DNA of 64,000 nt from Mycolicibacter heraklionensis (GTDB taxonomy: Bacteria > Actinomycetota > Actinomycetes > Mycobacteriales > Mycobacteriaceae): assembly GCF_019645815.1 (NCBI RefSeq), contig NZ_CP080997.1, positions 992,001-1,056,000 of the forward strand, in the 5' to 3' direction. A program made the position numbers and the translations under genes. Of this stretch, positions 34,858 through 45,753 are shown in pieces; position 1 is the first letter of the stretch; each line of letters opens with the position of its first letter. The notes below the pieces were generated by a model. That model searched no databases. It saw only the letters and a program-made list of their open reading frames with translations, and was not told where the DNA came from.

Positions 34858-34873
34858 TGTGAAGCGAATCACG
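34858..34873. promoter_or_regulatory. CRP-like site between M23 peptidase and sucC
   Basis: TGTGA-AGCGAA-TCACG matches nine of ten specified positions of the mycobacterial CRP consensus. It lies about 112 bp upstream of the M23 peptidase start and 144 bp upstream of sucC, so it could act on either side. The rest of the 270-bp divergent region holds a GCCGGC-TT-GCCGGC palindrome near 34980-34995 but no gene. Confidence 0.5.
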
Positions 34874-35016
34874 TTTTTCTGGCGGTGAGATGTGCCACAG
34901 CAGTGGTACGCGAGGAGGGAACCCCGCCGCACTCTCGATACAGTGCCTCGGGAGCTAAATCTCTCACAATCCGACAGCGCCGGCTTGCCGGCGACCCGCA
35001 ATAAGACAGTGAGCCC

Positions 35017-36195
<1,179 letters not shown>

Positions 36196-36198
36196 GTC

Positions 36199-37101
<903 letters not shown>

Positions 37102-37113
37102 CTGTTTCTCGCG

Positions 37114-37171
37114 CGAGCAGACGTGAAAGCGCCCAAGTTCATGGCTTTTTGGGGGCTTTCGCGTCTGCTCG
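37114..37171 (+). terminator. Long inverted repeat after sucD
   Basis: Left arm 37114-37134 (GAGCAGACGTGAAAGCGCCC core) and right arm 37151-37171 (GGGGGCTTTCGCGTCTGCTC core) pair at about 19 of 21 positions around a 16-nt loop. The stem begins 12 bp after the sucD stop and ends 18 bp before the next gene. There is no trailing U-run, as is usual in mycobacteria. It could also separate sucD from the thiolase-like gene by mRNA processing. Confidence 0.7.
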
Positions 37172-37189
37172 TCGTAGAAGGGTGAGCAC

Positions 37190-38722
37190 ATGAGCATCGA
37201 TCCGCGCACTCCCGTCGTCGTCGGCGTCGGGCAGGCCGCCGAGCGTATCGACGACGCCGACTACCGCGCGATGTCGCCGGTGGAGCTGGCCGCGGCCGCC
37301 GCCCAAGCGGCCTTGGCTGACTGCGGGGCGAACACAGACCAGGTCGCGTCGGCCATCGATGCGGTGGTGGCCACCCGCCAGTTCGAGATCTCTATTCCGA
37401 AAGCCCCTGCGCCGCTGGGCAAGTCGAACAACTTTCCCCGGTCTGTTGCGCGGCTGCTCGGCGCGGAGCCGGCGCGGGCGGTGTTGGACAAAGTAGGCGG
37501 TCAGGGGCCGCAGAAGCTGCTCACCGAGTTCGCCGGCGAGATCGTGGCGGGCACCGCCGACGTGGTGCTGCTGTGCGGATCCGACGCGACTTCGACGCTG
37601 CGCCACTTCGCCAAGGCCGACAATAAGCCGGACTTCACCGAGACCATCGACGGGCAGCTCGAAGACCGCGGCTTCGGTCTGGACGAGTTCGTCGAGCGCT
37701 ACACCGTGATCCACGGCTTGACCGGTGCGCCGGTGCAGTACGGCCTGCTGGAAAACGCCCGCCGTGCCCGGCTGGGCCTGAGCACGGCCGACTACCTGCA
37801 GGCCATGGGGGAGCTGTTCGCCCCGATGACCAAGATCGCCGCGAAGAACCCGTTCTCGGCTTCCCCGGTGGAGCGTTCGGTCGATGAGCTGACCACCATC
37901 AGCACCGACAACCGAATGATCTGTGACCCCTACCCGCGGCTGCTGGTGGCGCGCGACCAGGTCAATCAGGGTGCCGCGGTGCTGGTGATGTCGGTGGAGG
38001 CCGCCCGCCGCCTGGGTGTGCCCGAGGACCGCTGGGTGTACCTGCACGGTCACGCCGACATGCGTGCCCAGCGACTGCTGGAGCGGCCTGACCTGAGTGC
38101 CTACCCGGCCGCCATCACGGCTACCACCGAGGCGCTCGAGATGGCCGGGATCGGCTTCGGCGACGTCGCGGCCATGGACCTCTACAGCTGCTTCCCGGTG
38201 CCGGTGTTCGCCATCTGCGATGCCTTCGGCTTGTCCGCCGACGACCCGCGCGGCCTGACCCTGACCGGCGGGCTGCCCTTCTTCGGCGGCGCCGGCAACA
38301 ACTATTCGATGCATGCGATCGCCGAGGCTGTCGCCTCAGCCCGAAGTGTCCCAGGGCAATTCACGTTCGTCGGGGCCAACGGCGGCATGATGAGCAAGTA
38401 CGCGGCCGGAGTGTACTCGACCACTGCGGTGCCGTGGAAGCCGGATCGCAGCGCCGAACTGCAGGCCCGGGCCGATACCGCACCGGCCGTGGCAGTCACC
38501 GAGAGCGCCGAGGGCCCGGCCACCATCGAGACCTACAGCGTCCGTTACGACTGGGAGACCCGGACCGGAATCGTCATCGGCCGATTGGATGCCGACGGCA
38601 CCCGGTTCCTGGCGACCACCGAAGACGACGACCTGGTGGCCTTGTTGTCCGACGGCGACCCGCTGGGCGCCGCGGTGACGGTGCACGCGTTCGACTACGG
38701 CAACCGCTGCTCGTTGCGCTGA
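37190..38722 (+). CDS. Thiolase-superfamily acetyl-CoA acetyltransferase-like protein
   Basis: A 510-residue member of the thiolase superfamily with an OB-fold-like C-terminal extension, a type common in mycobacteria near lipid and sterol genes. N-terminal features are PVVVGVGQAAERI and AAAAAQAALADCG. The middle has MDLYSCFPVPVFAICDAFGL with the CF pair, then TGGLPFFGGAGNNYSMHAIAE with the active-site His. Residues from about 430 form the extra domain (YSVRYDWETRTGIVIGRLD). The N-terminal reactive Cys of biosynthetic thiolases is not obvious, so the catalysed reaction is uncertain. An AGAAGGG ribosome-binding site supports the ATG. Confidence 0.82.
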   Translation: MSIDPRTPVVVGVGQAAERIDDADYRAMSPVELAAAAAQAALADCGANTDQVASAIDAVVATRQFEISIPKAPAPLGKSNNFPRSVARLLGAEPARAVLDKVGGQGPQKLLTEFAGEIVAGTADVVLLCGSDATSTLRHFAKADNKPDFTETIDGQLEDRGFGLDEFVERYTVIHGLTGAPVQYGLLENARRARLGLSTADYLQAMGELFAPMTKIAAKNPFSASPVERSVDELTTISTDNRMICDPYPRLLVARDQVNQGAAVLVMSVEAARRLGVPEDRWVYLHGHADMRAQRLLERPDLSAYPAAITATTEALEMAGIGFGDVAAMDLYSCFPVPVFAICDAFGLSADDPRGLTLTGGLPFFGGAGNNYSMHAIAEAVASARSVPGQFTFVGANGGMMSKYAAGVYSTTAVPWKPDRSAELQARADTAPAVAVTESAEGPATIETYSVRYDWETRTGIVIGRLDADGTRFLATTEDDDLVALLSDGDPLGAAVTVHAFDYGNRCSLR

Positions 38723-38724
38723 TT

Positions 38725-38813
38725 CCCCACCACCGTCCCGCCGCGAGGGTGCACAGAATGCCAGCACAACTGGCGTGTCGCCGGACAAACACGCACCTTC
38801 GCGCGGAGTGGGG
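38725..38813. terminator. Inverted-repeat region between convergent genes
   Basis: CGCGAGGGTGC near 38743-38753 can pair with GCACCTTCGCG near 38793-38803 (ten of eleven), and outer CCCCAC / GTGGGG arms extend the stem. A small GCCAG-CACAA-CTGGC hairpin lies inside the loop. It fills the 113-bp gap between the convergent thiolase-like and oxidoreductase genes and probably ends both transcripts. Confidence 0.6.
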
Positions 38814-38835
38814 CTCCCGCGCTAGGTGCTGAACG

Positions 38836-39684
38836 CTAGGTGCTGAGCCCCAGCTTGCCGGCCAGCCGTTCCACATACGCCGCCACCTCGGACTCGGAGC
38901 GGTCCGGCAACCCGAACAGGGTTTCGGTCACACCCAACTCGGCCCAGTGCGCCAGCTTCTCGGGAACCGGCTTGAAGTCCAACGCCACGATCTGGGGTGC
39001 TCCGTCGCGGCCCGCGGCCGCCCAGGTGTCCTGCAGCAGCTTGACCGGCGCGTCGATGTCGAAGTCACGCGGTGTGGTGATCCAGCCGTCGGCGCTGCGG
39101 GCGATCCACTTGAAGTTCTTCTCGGTGCCGGCCGCACCGACCAGCACCGGAACGTGCGACTGCACCGGCTTGGGCCAAGCCCAGCTCGGGCCGAAGTTCA
39201 CGAACTCGCCCTCGTAGGACGCTTCCTCCTGCGTCCACAGCGCCCGCATCGCCTCCAGGTACTCCCGCAGCATGGTGCGCCGCCGTCCGGCCGGCACGCC
39301 GTGATCGGCCAGTTCATCAGTGTTCCAACCGAATCCGACACCCAGGCTCACCCGGCCGCCGGACAGATGGTCCAGTGTGGCGATTGATTTCGCCAGCGTG
39401 ATCGGATCATGCTCGACCGGCAGCGCCACCGCAGTCGACAGGCGCACTCGCGAGGTCACCGCGCAGGCGGCCCCCAGACTGACCCACGGGTCCAGGGTGC
39501 GCATATAACGGTCATCGGGCAGAGACTCGTCCCCGGTGGTCGGGTGGGCGGCTTGCCGCTTCACCGGAATGTGCGTGTGCTCCGGCACATAGAACGTGGT
39601 GAAGCCGTGATCATCGGCGAGTTTGGCGGCGGCAGCCGGGTTGATTCCGCGGTCACTGGTGAACAGCACGAGCCCGTAATCCAT
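38836..39684 (-). CDS. LLM-class F420-dependent oxidoreductase
   Basis: With the ATG at 39684 the product has 282 residues starting MDYGLVLFTSDRGINP; a longer upstream reading to 39882 is unlike the family and is rejected. Motifs are TTFYVPEHTHIP, RVRLSTAVALPVEHDP, LDHLSGGRVSLGVGFGWN and VPVLVGAAGTEKN, all typical of F420-dependent luciferase-like enzymes. The substrate is unknown. The length and position equal Rv0953c. It is divergent from the 34 kDa-antigen-like gene, with a 156-bp gap. Confidence 0.9.
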   Translation of the reverse strand: MDYGLVLFTSDRGINPAAAAKLADDHGFTTFYVPEHTHIPVKRQAAHPTTGDESLPDDRYMRTLDPWVSLGAACAVTSRVRLSTAVALPVEHDPITLAKSIATLDHLSGGRVSLGVGFGWNTDELADHGVPAGRRRTMLREYLEAMRALWTQEEASYEGEFVNFGPSWAWPKPVQSHVPVLVGAAGTEKNFKWIARSADGWITTPRDFDIDAPVKLLQDTWAAAGRDGAPQIVALDFKPVPEKLAHWAELGVTETLFGLPDRSESEVAAYVERLAGKLGLST

Positions 39685-39840
39685 ATCCGTGATTAGAACG
39701 TGTTCCTGTTCGACGGGCAACGGGGGGGTCCGGATCGCGCGGTGTTGTCCCACCGAGTAGCCCCGCATGTGCGCTAGCGTGGATGGTCGAAGAGCGCCGC
39801 ACCGCCCAGAAGCGCCCTGCCCACAAGCACAGGAGAGGTC

Positions 39841-40716
39841 ATGACCTACTCGCCCGGGACTCCCGGCTTCCAGCCTTCTCAACCGTCAGGCTCATACGGA
39901 CCACCGACCCCGTCGTTCGCCAAAGCGGGCGGCGATGCCGAGAGCAAACTGCCGCAGTATCTCCGGATCGCGGTGGTTGCGCTGGGGCTGGGTGTCTACC
40001 TGGCCAACTTCGGGCCGATCGTGACGATCACCGACGTCGACTACCCGCTGGTCCTCGGCGACGCCGGCCACACCGTTCCGCTGGCGGTGCTGGCCGCACT
40101 GCTGGCCGCGGTCAGCCTGCTGCCCAAGGCGAAGGTCTACACGGCGGTGGTCGCCGTGGTCTCGGCGTTGGGTGCCCTGCTGGCCATTTCGACCGTCGCC
40201 GATGCCAGCGGCGACTACACCATCGGTTGGGGGCTGTGGCTGATCCTGACCTTCAGCGTCCTGCAGGCCGTCGCCGCGGTCGGATCGTTGCTGCTGGAGG
40301 CCGGCGTGGTGACTGCGCCGACGCCGCGTCCGAAGTACGACCCCTACGCCCAGTACGGGCTGCCGCCGGGCGGTAACTACTACGGCCAGCAGGGCTACGG
40401 ACACCAGGGTCAGCAGGCTCCGCAGCAGCCTGGTTACCCGTCGTCGTACGGCAGCTACCCGTCCGCGCCGTCCAGCGGCGGCTTCGGCGCCCAGCAGGCA
40501 CCGTCGTCGGGTGCCTACTCCTCAGGCGCCCAGCAGTCGGCACCGCAGGGGCCGCCGACTCCGCCGACCGGATTCCCCTCCTACAACCCGCCGTCGTCCG
40601 GTGGTTCGGGGAGTTCATCGACCGGTGGCCACAGCGCATCCGGTTCGGACCAGAGCTCGACGGGCGGCCAGCAGTCGCAGGGCGGCTCCGCCTCGTCGGG
40701 GCCGGCGCAGCCCTAA
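39841..40716 (+). CDS. 34 kDa-antigen-like membrane protein (DUF5336)
   Basis: A 291-residue protein. A short Pro/Ser/Gly-rich N-terminus is followed by four membrane segments (about 38-150, starting LRIAVVALGLGVYLANFGP), and then a long disordered tail (about 165-291) rich in Gly, Gln, Pro, Ser and Tyr. This is the layout of the mycobacterial 34 kDa antigenic protein family, and the position matches Rv0954. AGGAGAGGT lies directly upstream of the ATG as a ribosome-binding site. The perM-like gene follows after 36 bp. Confidence 0.85.
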   Translation: MTYSPGTPGFQPSQPSGSYGPPTPSFAKAGGDAESKLPQYLRIAVVALGLGVYLANFGPIVTITDVDYPLVLGDAGHTVPLAVLAALLAAVSLLPKAKVYTAVVAVVSALGALLAISTVADASGDYTIGWGLWLILTFSVLQAVAAVGSLLLEAGVVTAPTPRPKYDPYAQYGLPPGGNYYGQQGYGHQGQQAPQQPGYPSSYGSYPSAPSSGGFGAQQAPSSGAYSSGAQQSAPQGPPTPPTGFPSYNPPSSGGSGSSSTGGHSASGSDQSSTGGQQSQGGSASSGPAQP

Positions 40717-40752
40717 CCCGCGCCCGCGCGCCGAGTTGAACGTGCTCGCAGC

Positions 40753-42222
40753 GTGACATCGGTGACCGGCGGCAAACCAGGCTCGAACCCGACCCGCGAC
40801 CTGGTACGGGTCGCGTTCGGCCCGTCCGTCGTGGCGTTGACGGTCATCGCAGCGGTGACGCTGCTGCAGTTGCTGATCGCCAACAGCGACATGACCGGGG
40901 CGTCGGGTGCCATCGCCAGCATGTGGCTGGGCGTGCACCAGGTGCCGATTGCAATCGGCGGCCGTGACCTGGGGGTGTTACCGCTGCTGCCGGTGCTGCT
41001 GATGGTGGCCGGCACGGCACGAACCACCGCGCAGGCCACCGCCCGTGGTGCCTCGTGGTTCGTCATCCGCTGGATCGTGGCCTCGGCTCTGGGCGGCCCG
41101 CTGTTGATCGCGGCGGTCTCGCTGGCGGTCATCCACGACGCGGCATCGGTCATCACCGAGCTGCAGACCCCGCATGCCCTGGGTGCCTTCGCGCACGTGT
41201 TCGCTGTGCACGCGATCGGCGCGGCACTGGGAGTGGGGACCAGGGTTGGCCGGCGTGCGCTGGCCGAGACGCGGCTGCCGGGCTGGCTGGCGGACTCGGT
41301 GCGGGCCGCGATCACCGGCATGCTGGCGCTGTTCGGCCTGTCCGGGGCGGTGACGGTGGTCTCGCTGGTCTGGCACTGGGGCACCATGCACGAGCTCTAC
41401 GCGATCACCGATTCGCTGTTCGGCCAGCTAAGCCTGACGCTGTTGGCGGTGCTGTATGTGCCGAATGTCCTGGTCGGCGCGACGGCGATGGCGGTCGGCT
41501 CGAGCGCACACATCGGCCCCGCGCTGTTCAGCGCGTTCACCGTGCTCGGCGGCGACATCCCGGCGCTGCCGATTCTGGCTGCGGCACCCACGCCGCCGTT
41601 GGGCCCGGCCTGGGTGGCGCTGCTGATCATCGGGGCGGCTTCCGGAGTGGCCGTCGGGCAACAATGCGCCCGCCGGCCGCTACCGCTGCTTCCGGCGCTG
41701 GCCAAAGTGGCGGCGGCGGCCTTCATCGCGGCGGTGTCGATGGCCGTGCTCGGGGCCGCCGGTGGGGGACGGCTGGGCAACTTCGGTGACGTCGGGGTGG
41801 ATCAGCTGACCTTCGGCCCCGCGGTGTTCGGTTGGTTCGCCGCGATCGGAGCGCTGACGGTGGTGATGATCGGCGGGGTCCGGGCTGATGCGATGGCCGG
41901 GACGCAGCGGGTGCTGCCGCCCGGCCCCGCGCGGCCCGCGGAGCCCGAAGGGGTCGCCGAACCGATCCCGGCGCCGATCGTGGACGTCGACCCCGAGGAT
42001 CTCGCGTCAGCCGCGGAGCTCTTCGAACCGGACGAGCTGTTCGACGCCGACTTCGAACCGGGCTTCCAATCAGACGAGGTCACCGACGGCGGCGAGTTGA
42101 ATTGGACGCCAGAACCCGAGCCGCCGCGAACGTTTCGGTCGCACGCGCCGACGCAGCCGCCGGGCCCGCTGGAAGACCCCGAAGACCTGATGTTCACCGA
42201 CGACGACGGGTACGACCGCTAA
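40753..42222 (+). CDS. perM: PerM-like polytopic membrane protein (DUF6350)
   Basis: A 489-residue integral membrane protein with about ten hydrophobic segments up to residue 375, then an acidic cytoplasmic tail of some 110 residues rich in Asp, Glu and Pro. In M. tuberculosis the gene in this place (Rv0955, PerM) is needed for persistence and acts in cell division; the equivalence here rests on order, length and topology. The start is GTG. It probably forms a unit with the preceding DUF5336 gene. Confidence 0.8.
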   Translation: MTSVTGGKPGSNPTRDLVRVAFGPSVVALTVIAAVTLLQLLIANSDMTGASGAIASMWLGVHQVPIAIGGRDLGVLPLLPVLLMVAGTARTTAQATARGASWFVIRWIVASALGGPLLIAAVSLAVIHDAASVITELQTPHALGAFAHVFAVHAIGAALGVGTRVGRRALAETRLPGWLADSVRAAITGMLALFGLSGAVTVVSLVWHWGTMHELYAITDSLFGQLSLTLLAVLYVPNVLVGATAMAVGSSAHIGPALFSAFTVLGGDIPALPILAAAPTPPLGPAWVALLIIGAASGVAVGQQCARRPLPLLPALAKVAAAAFIAAVSMAVLGAAGGGRLGNFGDVGVDQLTFGPAVFGWFAAIGALTVVMIGGVRADAMAGTQRVLPPGPARPAEPEGVAEPIPAPIVDVDPEDLASAAELFEPDELFDADFEPGFQSDEVTDGGELNWTPEPEPPRTFRSHAPTQPPGPLEDPEDLMFTDDDGYDR

Positions 42223-42305
42223 ATCGAGGACTTCAGTCCCTTATATATGTCGCCTGCGGCTGATCGGATGGGAAGTGCCGCCCGTCCGAACTCCAAGGGG
42301 ACGAC

Positions 42306-42785
42306 ATGACCGACGTCGTGAGTACCGAGTCCGCCGGCCAGAACCTCCCGCCTGGCGTGCCGAGGCGGCGGAACCTGCACATGCTGGCCGGCGTCCGGGC
42401 CGAAAAGCTGACCGGGCTGATCCTGCCGCCGGGCCATGAGCGGGTGCTCGACGTGGCGGTCCTGATCTGGGTGGACGGCGTCGAGGCCGGCATGCAGATG
42501 ATCGAGCCGTCGCCGCAGTCGGGCACCATCGGCTTGACCGACGACCTGGCGGAGTCCCTGTACGACGAGCTGGAGAGCGCGGGGTTCTGCAGCGAGTACG
42601 ACGAGTTCCCGGAGTTGGACGACCCGGACTTTCAGGACCTGGCGTACGGGCGGGTCGCCAAACTCGGCAAGATGGCCCAGCCGATCGGTCACCCCGAGGT
42701 GACCTGGGACATGGTCGAGATTTGGACGGACGGCGTGGCGGCCGCACTTCGGGTCGCCCGGGACCGGGCGCAGCGGTCCGCCTGA
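42306..42785 (+). CDS. Hypothetical acidic cytoplasmic protein
   Basis: A 159-residue protein with no signal peptide or membrane segment. A polar N-terminus (1-20) precedes an alternating alpha/beta-looking body (VLDVAVLIWVDGVEAGMQMI, then ESLYDELESAGFCSEYDEF). I recognise no family. AAGGGGAC 3-9 nt upstream of the ATG is a good ribosome-binding site, and the codon pattern fits the neighbours. It lies between perM-like and purN; I do not recall an equivalent at this place in M. tuberculosis. An AT-rich TTATATATG patch at 42241-42249 may be part of its promoter. Confidence 0.6.
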   Translation: MTDVVSTESAGQNLPPGVPRRRNLHMLAGVRAEKLTGLILPPGHERVLDVAVLIWVDGVEAGMQMIEPSPQSGTIGLTDDLAESLYDELESAGFCSEYDEFPELDDPDFQDLAYGRVAKLGKMAQPIGHPEVTWDMVEIWTDGVAAALRVARDRAQRSA

Positions 42786-42838
42786 TCGTCGGGGCCGCAT
42801 CGTCGCCGGAGGCCCGATCACCATTAGGCTCAGTCACC

Positions 42839-43465
42839 GTGCAACCGATCCACGTGGCTCCCAGCGTCCCCGCCCGGCTGGTGGTGCTGGCTTCGGGCAC
42901 CGGGTCGCTGCTCGAGTCGCTGCTGGCCGCAGCGGTGGGGGACTACCCGGCCCGAGTGGTCGCCGTCGGCACCGACCGGGACTGCCGGGCGGTGGAGGTC
43001 GCCGCGGCGGCCGGGTTGCCGGTATTCACCGTCCGGATGGCTGACTATCCGAACCGGGCGGCATGGGACCTCGCGTTGACCGAGGCCACCGCGGCCCACA
43101 GTCCCGATCTGGTGGTCTCGGCGGGGTTCATGAAAATCCTGGGATCGCACTTCCTCAACCGTTTTCTGGGACGCACCATCAACACCCACCCGGCGCTGCT
43201 GCCCGCGTTCCCGGGAGCGCACGCGGTGCCCGAGGCGTTGGCCTACGGAGTCAAGGTCACCGGCTGCACCGTGCACCTGGTGGACGCCGGAACCGACACC
43301 GGTCCGGTGCTGGCCCAGGAACCGGTCGCCGTGCTCGACGGCGACGACGAAGACTCTTTGCATGAACGCATCAAGACAGTGGAGCGCAAGCTCCTGGTTG
43401 ACGTGCTGGCCGCATTGGCGACCGGCGGCGTGACCTGGAACGGACGAAAGGCAACCCTGGGATGA
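42839..43465 (+). CDS. purN: Phosphoribosylglycinamide formyltransferase
   Basis: Transfers the formyl group from 10-formyl-THF to GAR in purine synthesis. With the GTG at 42839 the protein has 208 residues ([14 protein letters not shown]...), agreeing with Rv0956. A TAGGCT -10-like hexamer ends 8 nt before it, fitting a leaderless start. Key motifs are [13 protein letters not shown] (GAR binding), [11 protein letters not shown], the catalytic [12 protein letters not shown] (Asn, His) and the Asp in [12 protein letters not shown]. The stop overlaps purH by 4 bp. Confidence 0.95.
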   Translation: MQPIHVAPSVPARLVVLASGTGSLLESLLAAAVGDYPARVVAVGTDRDCRAVEVAAAAGLPVFTVRMADYPNRAAWDLALTEATAAHSPDLVVSAGFMKILGSHFLNRFLGRTINTHPALLPAFPGAHAVPEALAYGVKVTGCTVHLVDAGTDTGPVLAQEPVAVLDGDDEDSLHERIKTVERKLLVDVLAALATGGVTWNGRKATLG

Positions 43466-45027
43466 CCGACGGCAAGCGACCGATTCGTCGCGCGTTGATC
43501 AGCGTCTACGACAAGACCGGACTGGTCGACCTGGCCGCCGGCCTGCACGCCGCCGGCGTGGATATCGTCTCCACCGGATCTACCGCCAAGTCGATTGCGG
43601 CCAAGGGCATTCCGGTGACGCCGGTGGAGCAGGTGACCGGCTTCCCGGAGGTGCTCGACGGCCGAGTGAAGACGCTGCACCCCCGGGTACACGCCGGTCT
43701 GCTGGCCGACCTGCGTAAACCCGAGCACGCCGCGGCCCTGGACGAGCTGGAGATCGCGGCGTTCGAGCTGGTGGTGGTCAACTTGTACCCATTCAGCGAG
43801 ACCGTGGATTCCGGTGCCGGCGTGGACGAATGCGTCGAGCAGATCGACATCGGCGGACCGTCGATGATCCGGGCGGCCGCCAAGAACCACCCCAGCGTCG
43901 CCGTGGTGGTCGATCCGCTCGGCTACGACGGTGTGCTGACCGCGGTCAACGCCGGCGGATTCACTCTGGCGGAGCGGAAACGTTTGGCGTCACTGGCATT
44001 TCGGCACACCGCCGAATACGACGTCGCGGTCGCCAGTTGGATGTCGTCGACGCTGGCGCCCGAGGAGCCCCGGCAGGCGCTGCCGGAGTGGTACGGGCGC
44101 ACTTACCGCCGGGCCACGCAGCTGCGCTACGGCGAGAATCCGCACCAGCAGGCCGCTCTCTACTGTGACGGCGGTGCCTGGCCGGGCTTGGCTCAGGCCG
44201 ACCAGCTGCACGGAAAAGAGATGTCCTACAACAACTTCACCGACGCGGATGCCGCTTGGCGGGCGGCATTCGATCACGAAGACACCTGCGTGGCCATCAT
44301 CAAGCACGCCAACCCGTGCGGCATCGCGATCTCGTCGACCTCGGTGGCCGATGCCCACCGCAAGGCGCACGAGTGCGACCCCTTGAGTGCATTCGGCGGG
44401 GTGATCGCGGCCAACACCGAAGTCAGCGTGGAGATGGCGGAGTACGTCAGCACCATCTTCACCGAGGTGATCGTCGCGCCGGCTTACGAGCCGGGTGCCG
44501 TGGAGATCTTGTCGCGCAAGAAGAACATCCGGGTGCTGCTGGCCTCCGAGCCGCTGCGCGGCGGCACCGAATGGCGCCAGATCAGCGGTGGTCTGCTGAT
44601 GCAGAGCCGCGACGGCCTCGACGCACCGGGAGACAACCCGGTGAACTGGACGCTGGCCACCGGGTCGCCGGCCGACCCGGCCACGCTGGCCGACCTGGTC
44701 TTCGCCTGGCGGGCCTGCCGCGCGGTCAAATCCAACGCGATCGTGGTCGCGGCCGACGGTGCCACCATCGGTGTGGGCATGGGGCAGGTCAACCGGGTGG
44801 ACGCGGCCCGGTTGGCTGTGGAGCGCGGTGGCGAGCGGGTGGCCGGTGCGGTGGCGGCCTCCGACGCGTTCTTCCCGTTCCCCGACGGTCTGCAGACCCT
44901 GACCGCGGCCGGGGTGAAGGCGATCGTGCACCCCGGCGGCTCGGTGCGAGACGACGAGGTCACCGCGGCGGCCGCCGAGGCCGGGATCACGCTCTACCTG
45001 ACCGGGGCACGGCACTTCGCGCACTAG
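43462..45027 (+). CDS. purH: Bifunctional AICAR transformylase / IMP cyclohydrolase
   Basis: Carries out the last two steps of IMP synthesis. Of 521 residues, the N-terminal IMP cyclohydrolase domain (about 1-195) has [30 protein letters not shown] and [13 protein letters not shown]. The C-terminal AICAR transformylase domain has [24 protein letters not shown] with the catalytic Lys-His, and ends in [10 protein letters not shown]. The start overlaps the purN stop as ATGA, so the two are coupled. About 150 bp without a gene follow. Confidence 0.97.
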   Translation: MTDGKRPIRRALISVYDKTGLVDLAAGLHAAGVDIVSTGSTAKSIAAKGIPVTPVEQVTGFPEVLDGRVKTLHPRVHAGLLADLRKPEHAAALDELEIAAFELVVVNLYPFSETVDSGAGVDECVEQIDIGGPSMIRAAAKNHPSVAVVVDPLGYDGVLTAVNAGGFTLAERKRLASLAFRHTAEYDVAVASWMSSTLAPEEPRQALPEWYGRTYRRATQLRYGENPHQQAALYCDGGAWPGLAQADQLHGKEMSYNNFTDADAAWRAAFDHEDTCVAIIKHANPCGIAISSTSVADAHRKAHECDPLSAFGGVIAANTEVSVEMAEYVSTIFTEVIVAPAYEPGAVEILSRKKNIRVLLASEPLRGGTEWRQISGGLLMQSRDGLDAPGDNPVNWTLATGSPADPATLADLVFAWRACRAVKSNAIVVAADGATIGVGMGQVNRVDAARLAVERGGERVAGAVAASDAFFPFPDGLQTLTAAGVKAIVHPGGSVRDDEVTAAAAEAGITLYLTGARHFAH

Positions 45028-45178
45028 GTGAGCTACTGCAGGGGCGAGCCGCTCGGTGTAGTTAACGACATCAACGTGGAACGGTCGCGGCGGTGGTAAG
45101 AGCTCAATCTGCGGCGGCCCGGTAGTGGCAGATCTTGAACCGGTGTCGGAGGCATGGGCGGTCCCGGTGGTGGTGCCG

Positions 45179-45511
45179 TCACGCCAGCCAGTTGGCGAAC
45201 GCGATAACGCCCGCGACGACGGCGATACCGCCCAAAATGCCTACCGTGACAGCGCTGAGCGTCGCAGGCAAACCCATGGGCTGCGATTCCGCTTGCCATT
45301 CCGGGGAGAGAACTGACTTTTGTGGTTTTGCTGGAGGCGGCTTCAGGGGCGCGACTCCGACTGTGACGATCAGGCCGATAAGGCCGAGAAAAAAGCCTAA
45401 GCAGACGCCTTGTCCCCATCCCCGATTTTTGGAACTAGTGATAATCCCTCCACCTAGACCGCAGATCAGCGAATAGAAGATCAGCGATACCCACCAAGCC
45501 CACGGCTCCAT
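45179..45511 (-). CDS. Small membrane protein of unknown function
   Basis: A 110-residue protein with three hydrophobic segments (about 6-24, 33-52 and 84-108) separated by a Pro/Lys-rich loop. The start is the ATG at 45511, with GGAAGGAG 6-13 nt upstream; the in-frame TTG two codons earlier overlaps the spacing. It shows no known family motif. It stands alone between purH and the amidohydrolase operon, in a stretch of about 700 bp that looks less GC-rich than its surroundings, so it may be a later addition. Real gene likely on the strength of the ribosome-binding site and topology. Confidence 0.6.
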   Translation of the reverse strand: MEPWAWWVSLIFYSLICGLGGGIITSSKNRGWGQGVCLGFFLGLIGLIVTVGVAPLKPPPAKPQKSVLSPEWQAESQPMGLPATLSAVTVGILGGIAVVAGVIAFANWLA

Positions 45512-45695
45512 TGCCAACTCCTTCCTTCGCGCGCAACATTAGGGCAGACCGCGAGGATTTGGCTCGCCGTTGGCTGTGCGGCTTCCAGTTGCCCGATACG
45601 GTTGTTGGACTGACTGCGCTGCAGTCTTCGATTCGGTAGATGGCGCGGTCCATGGCTGCGCTGACACGGCGGATGGTTTGGACTGAATGTAAGCC

Positions 45696-45742
45696 TTGAC
45701 AAAAAGATTGCAGGCACTCACTATTTATCTCAACTTCGAAGT
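45696..45742 (+). promoter_or_regulatory. Promoter and palindromic operator of the amidohydrolase-TetR operon
   Basis: TTGACA (45696-45701) is followed after 17 bp by CACTAT or after 20 bp by TATTTA as possible -10 elements. A perfect 10-bp palindrome ACTTCGAAGT (45733-45742) then covers the expected transcription start, directly before the GGGGAG ribosome-binding site and the GTG at 45754. The operon encodes its own TetR protein, the obvious candidate to bind here. Confidence 0.5.
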
Positions 45743-45753
45743 GGGGAGACGTC

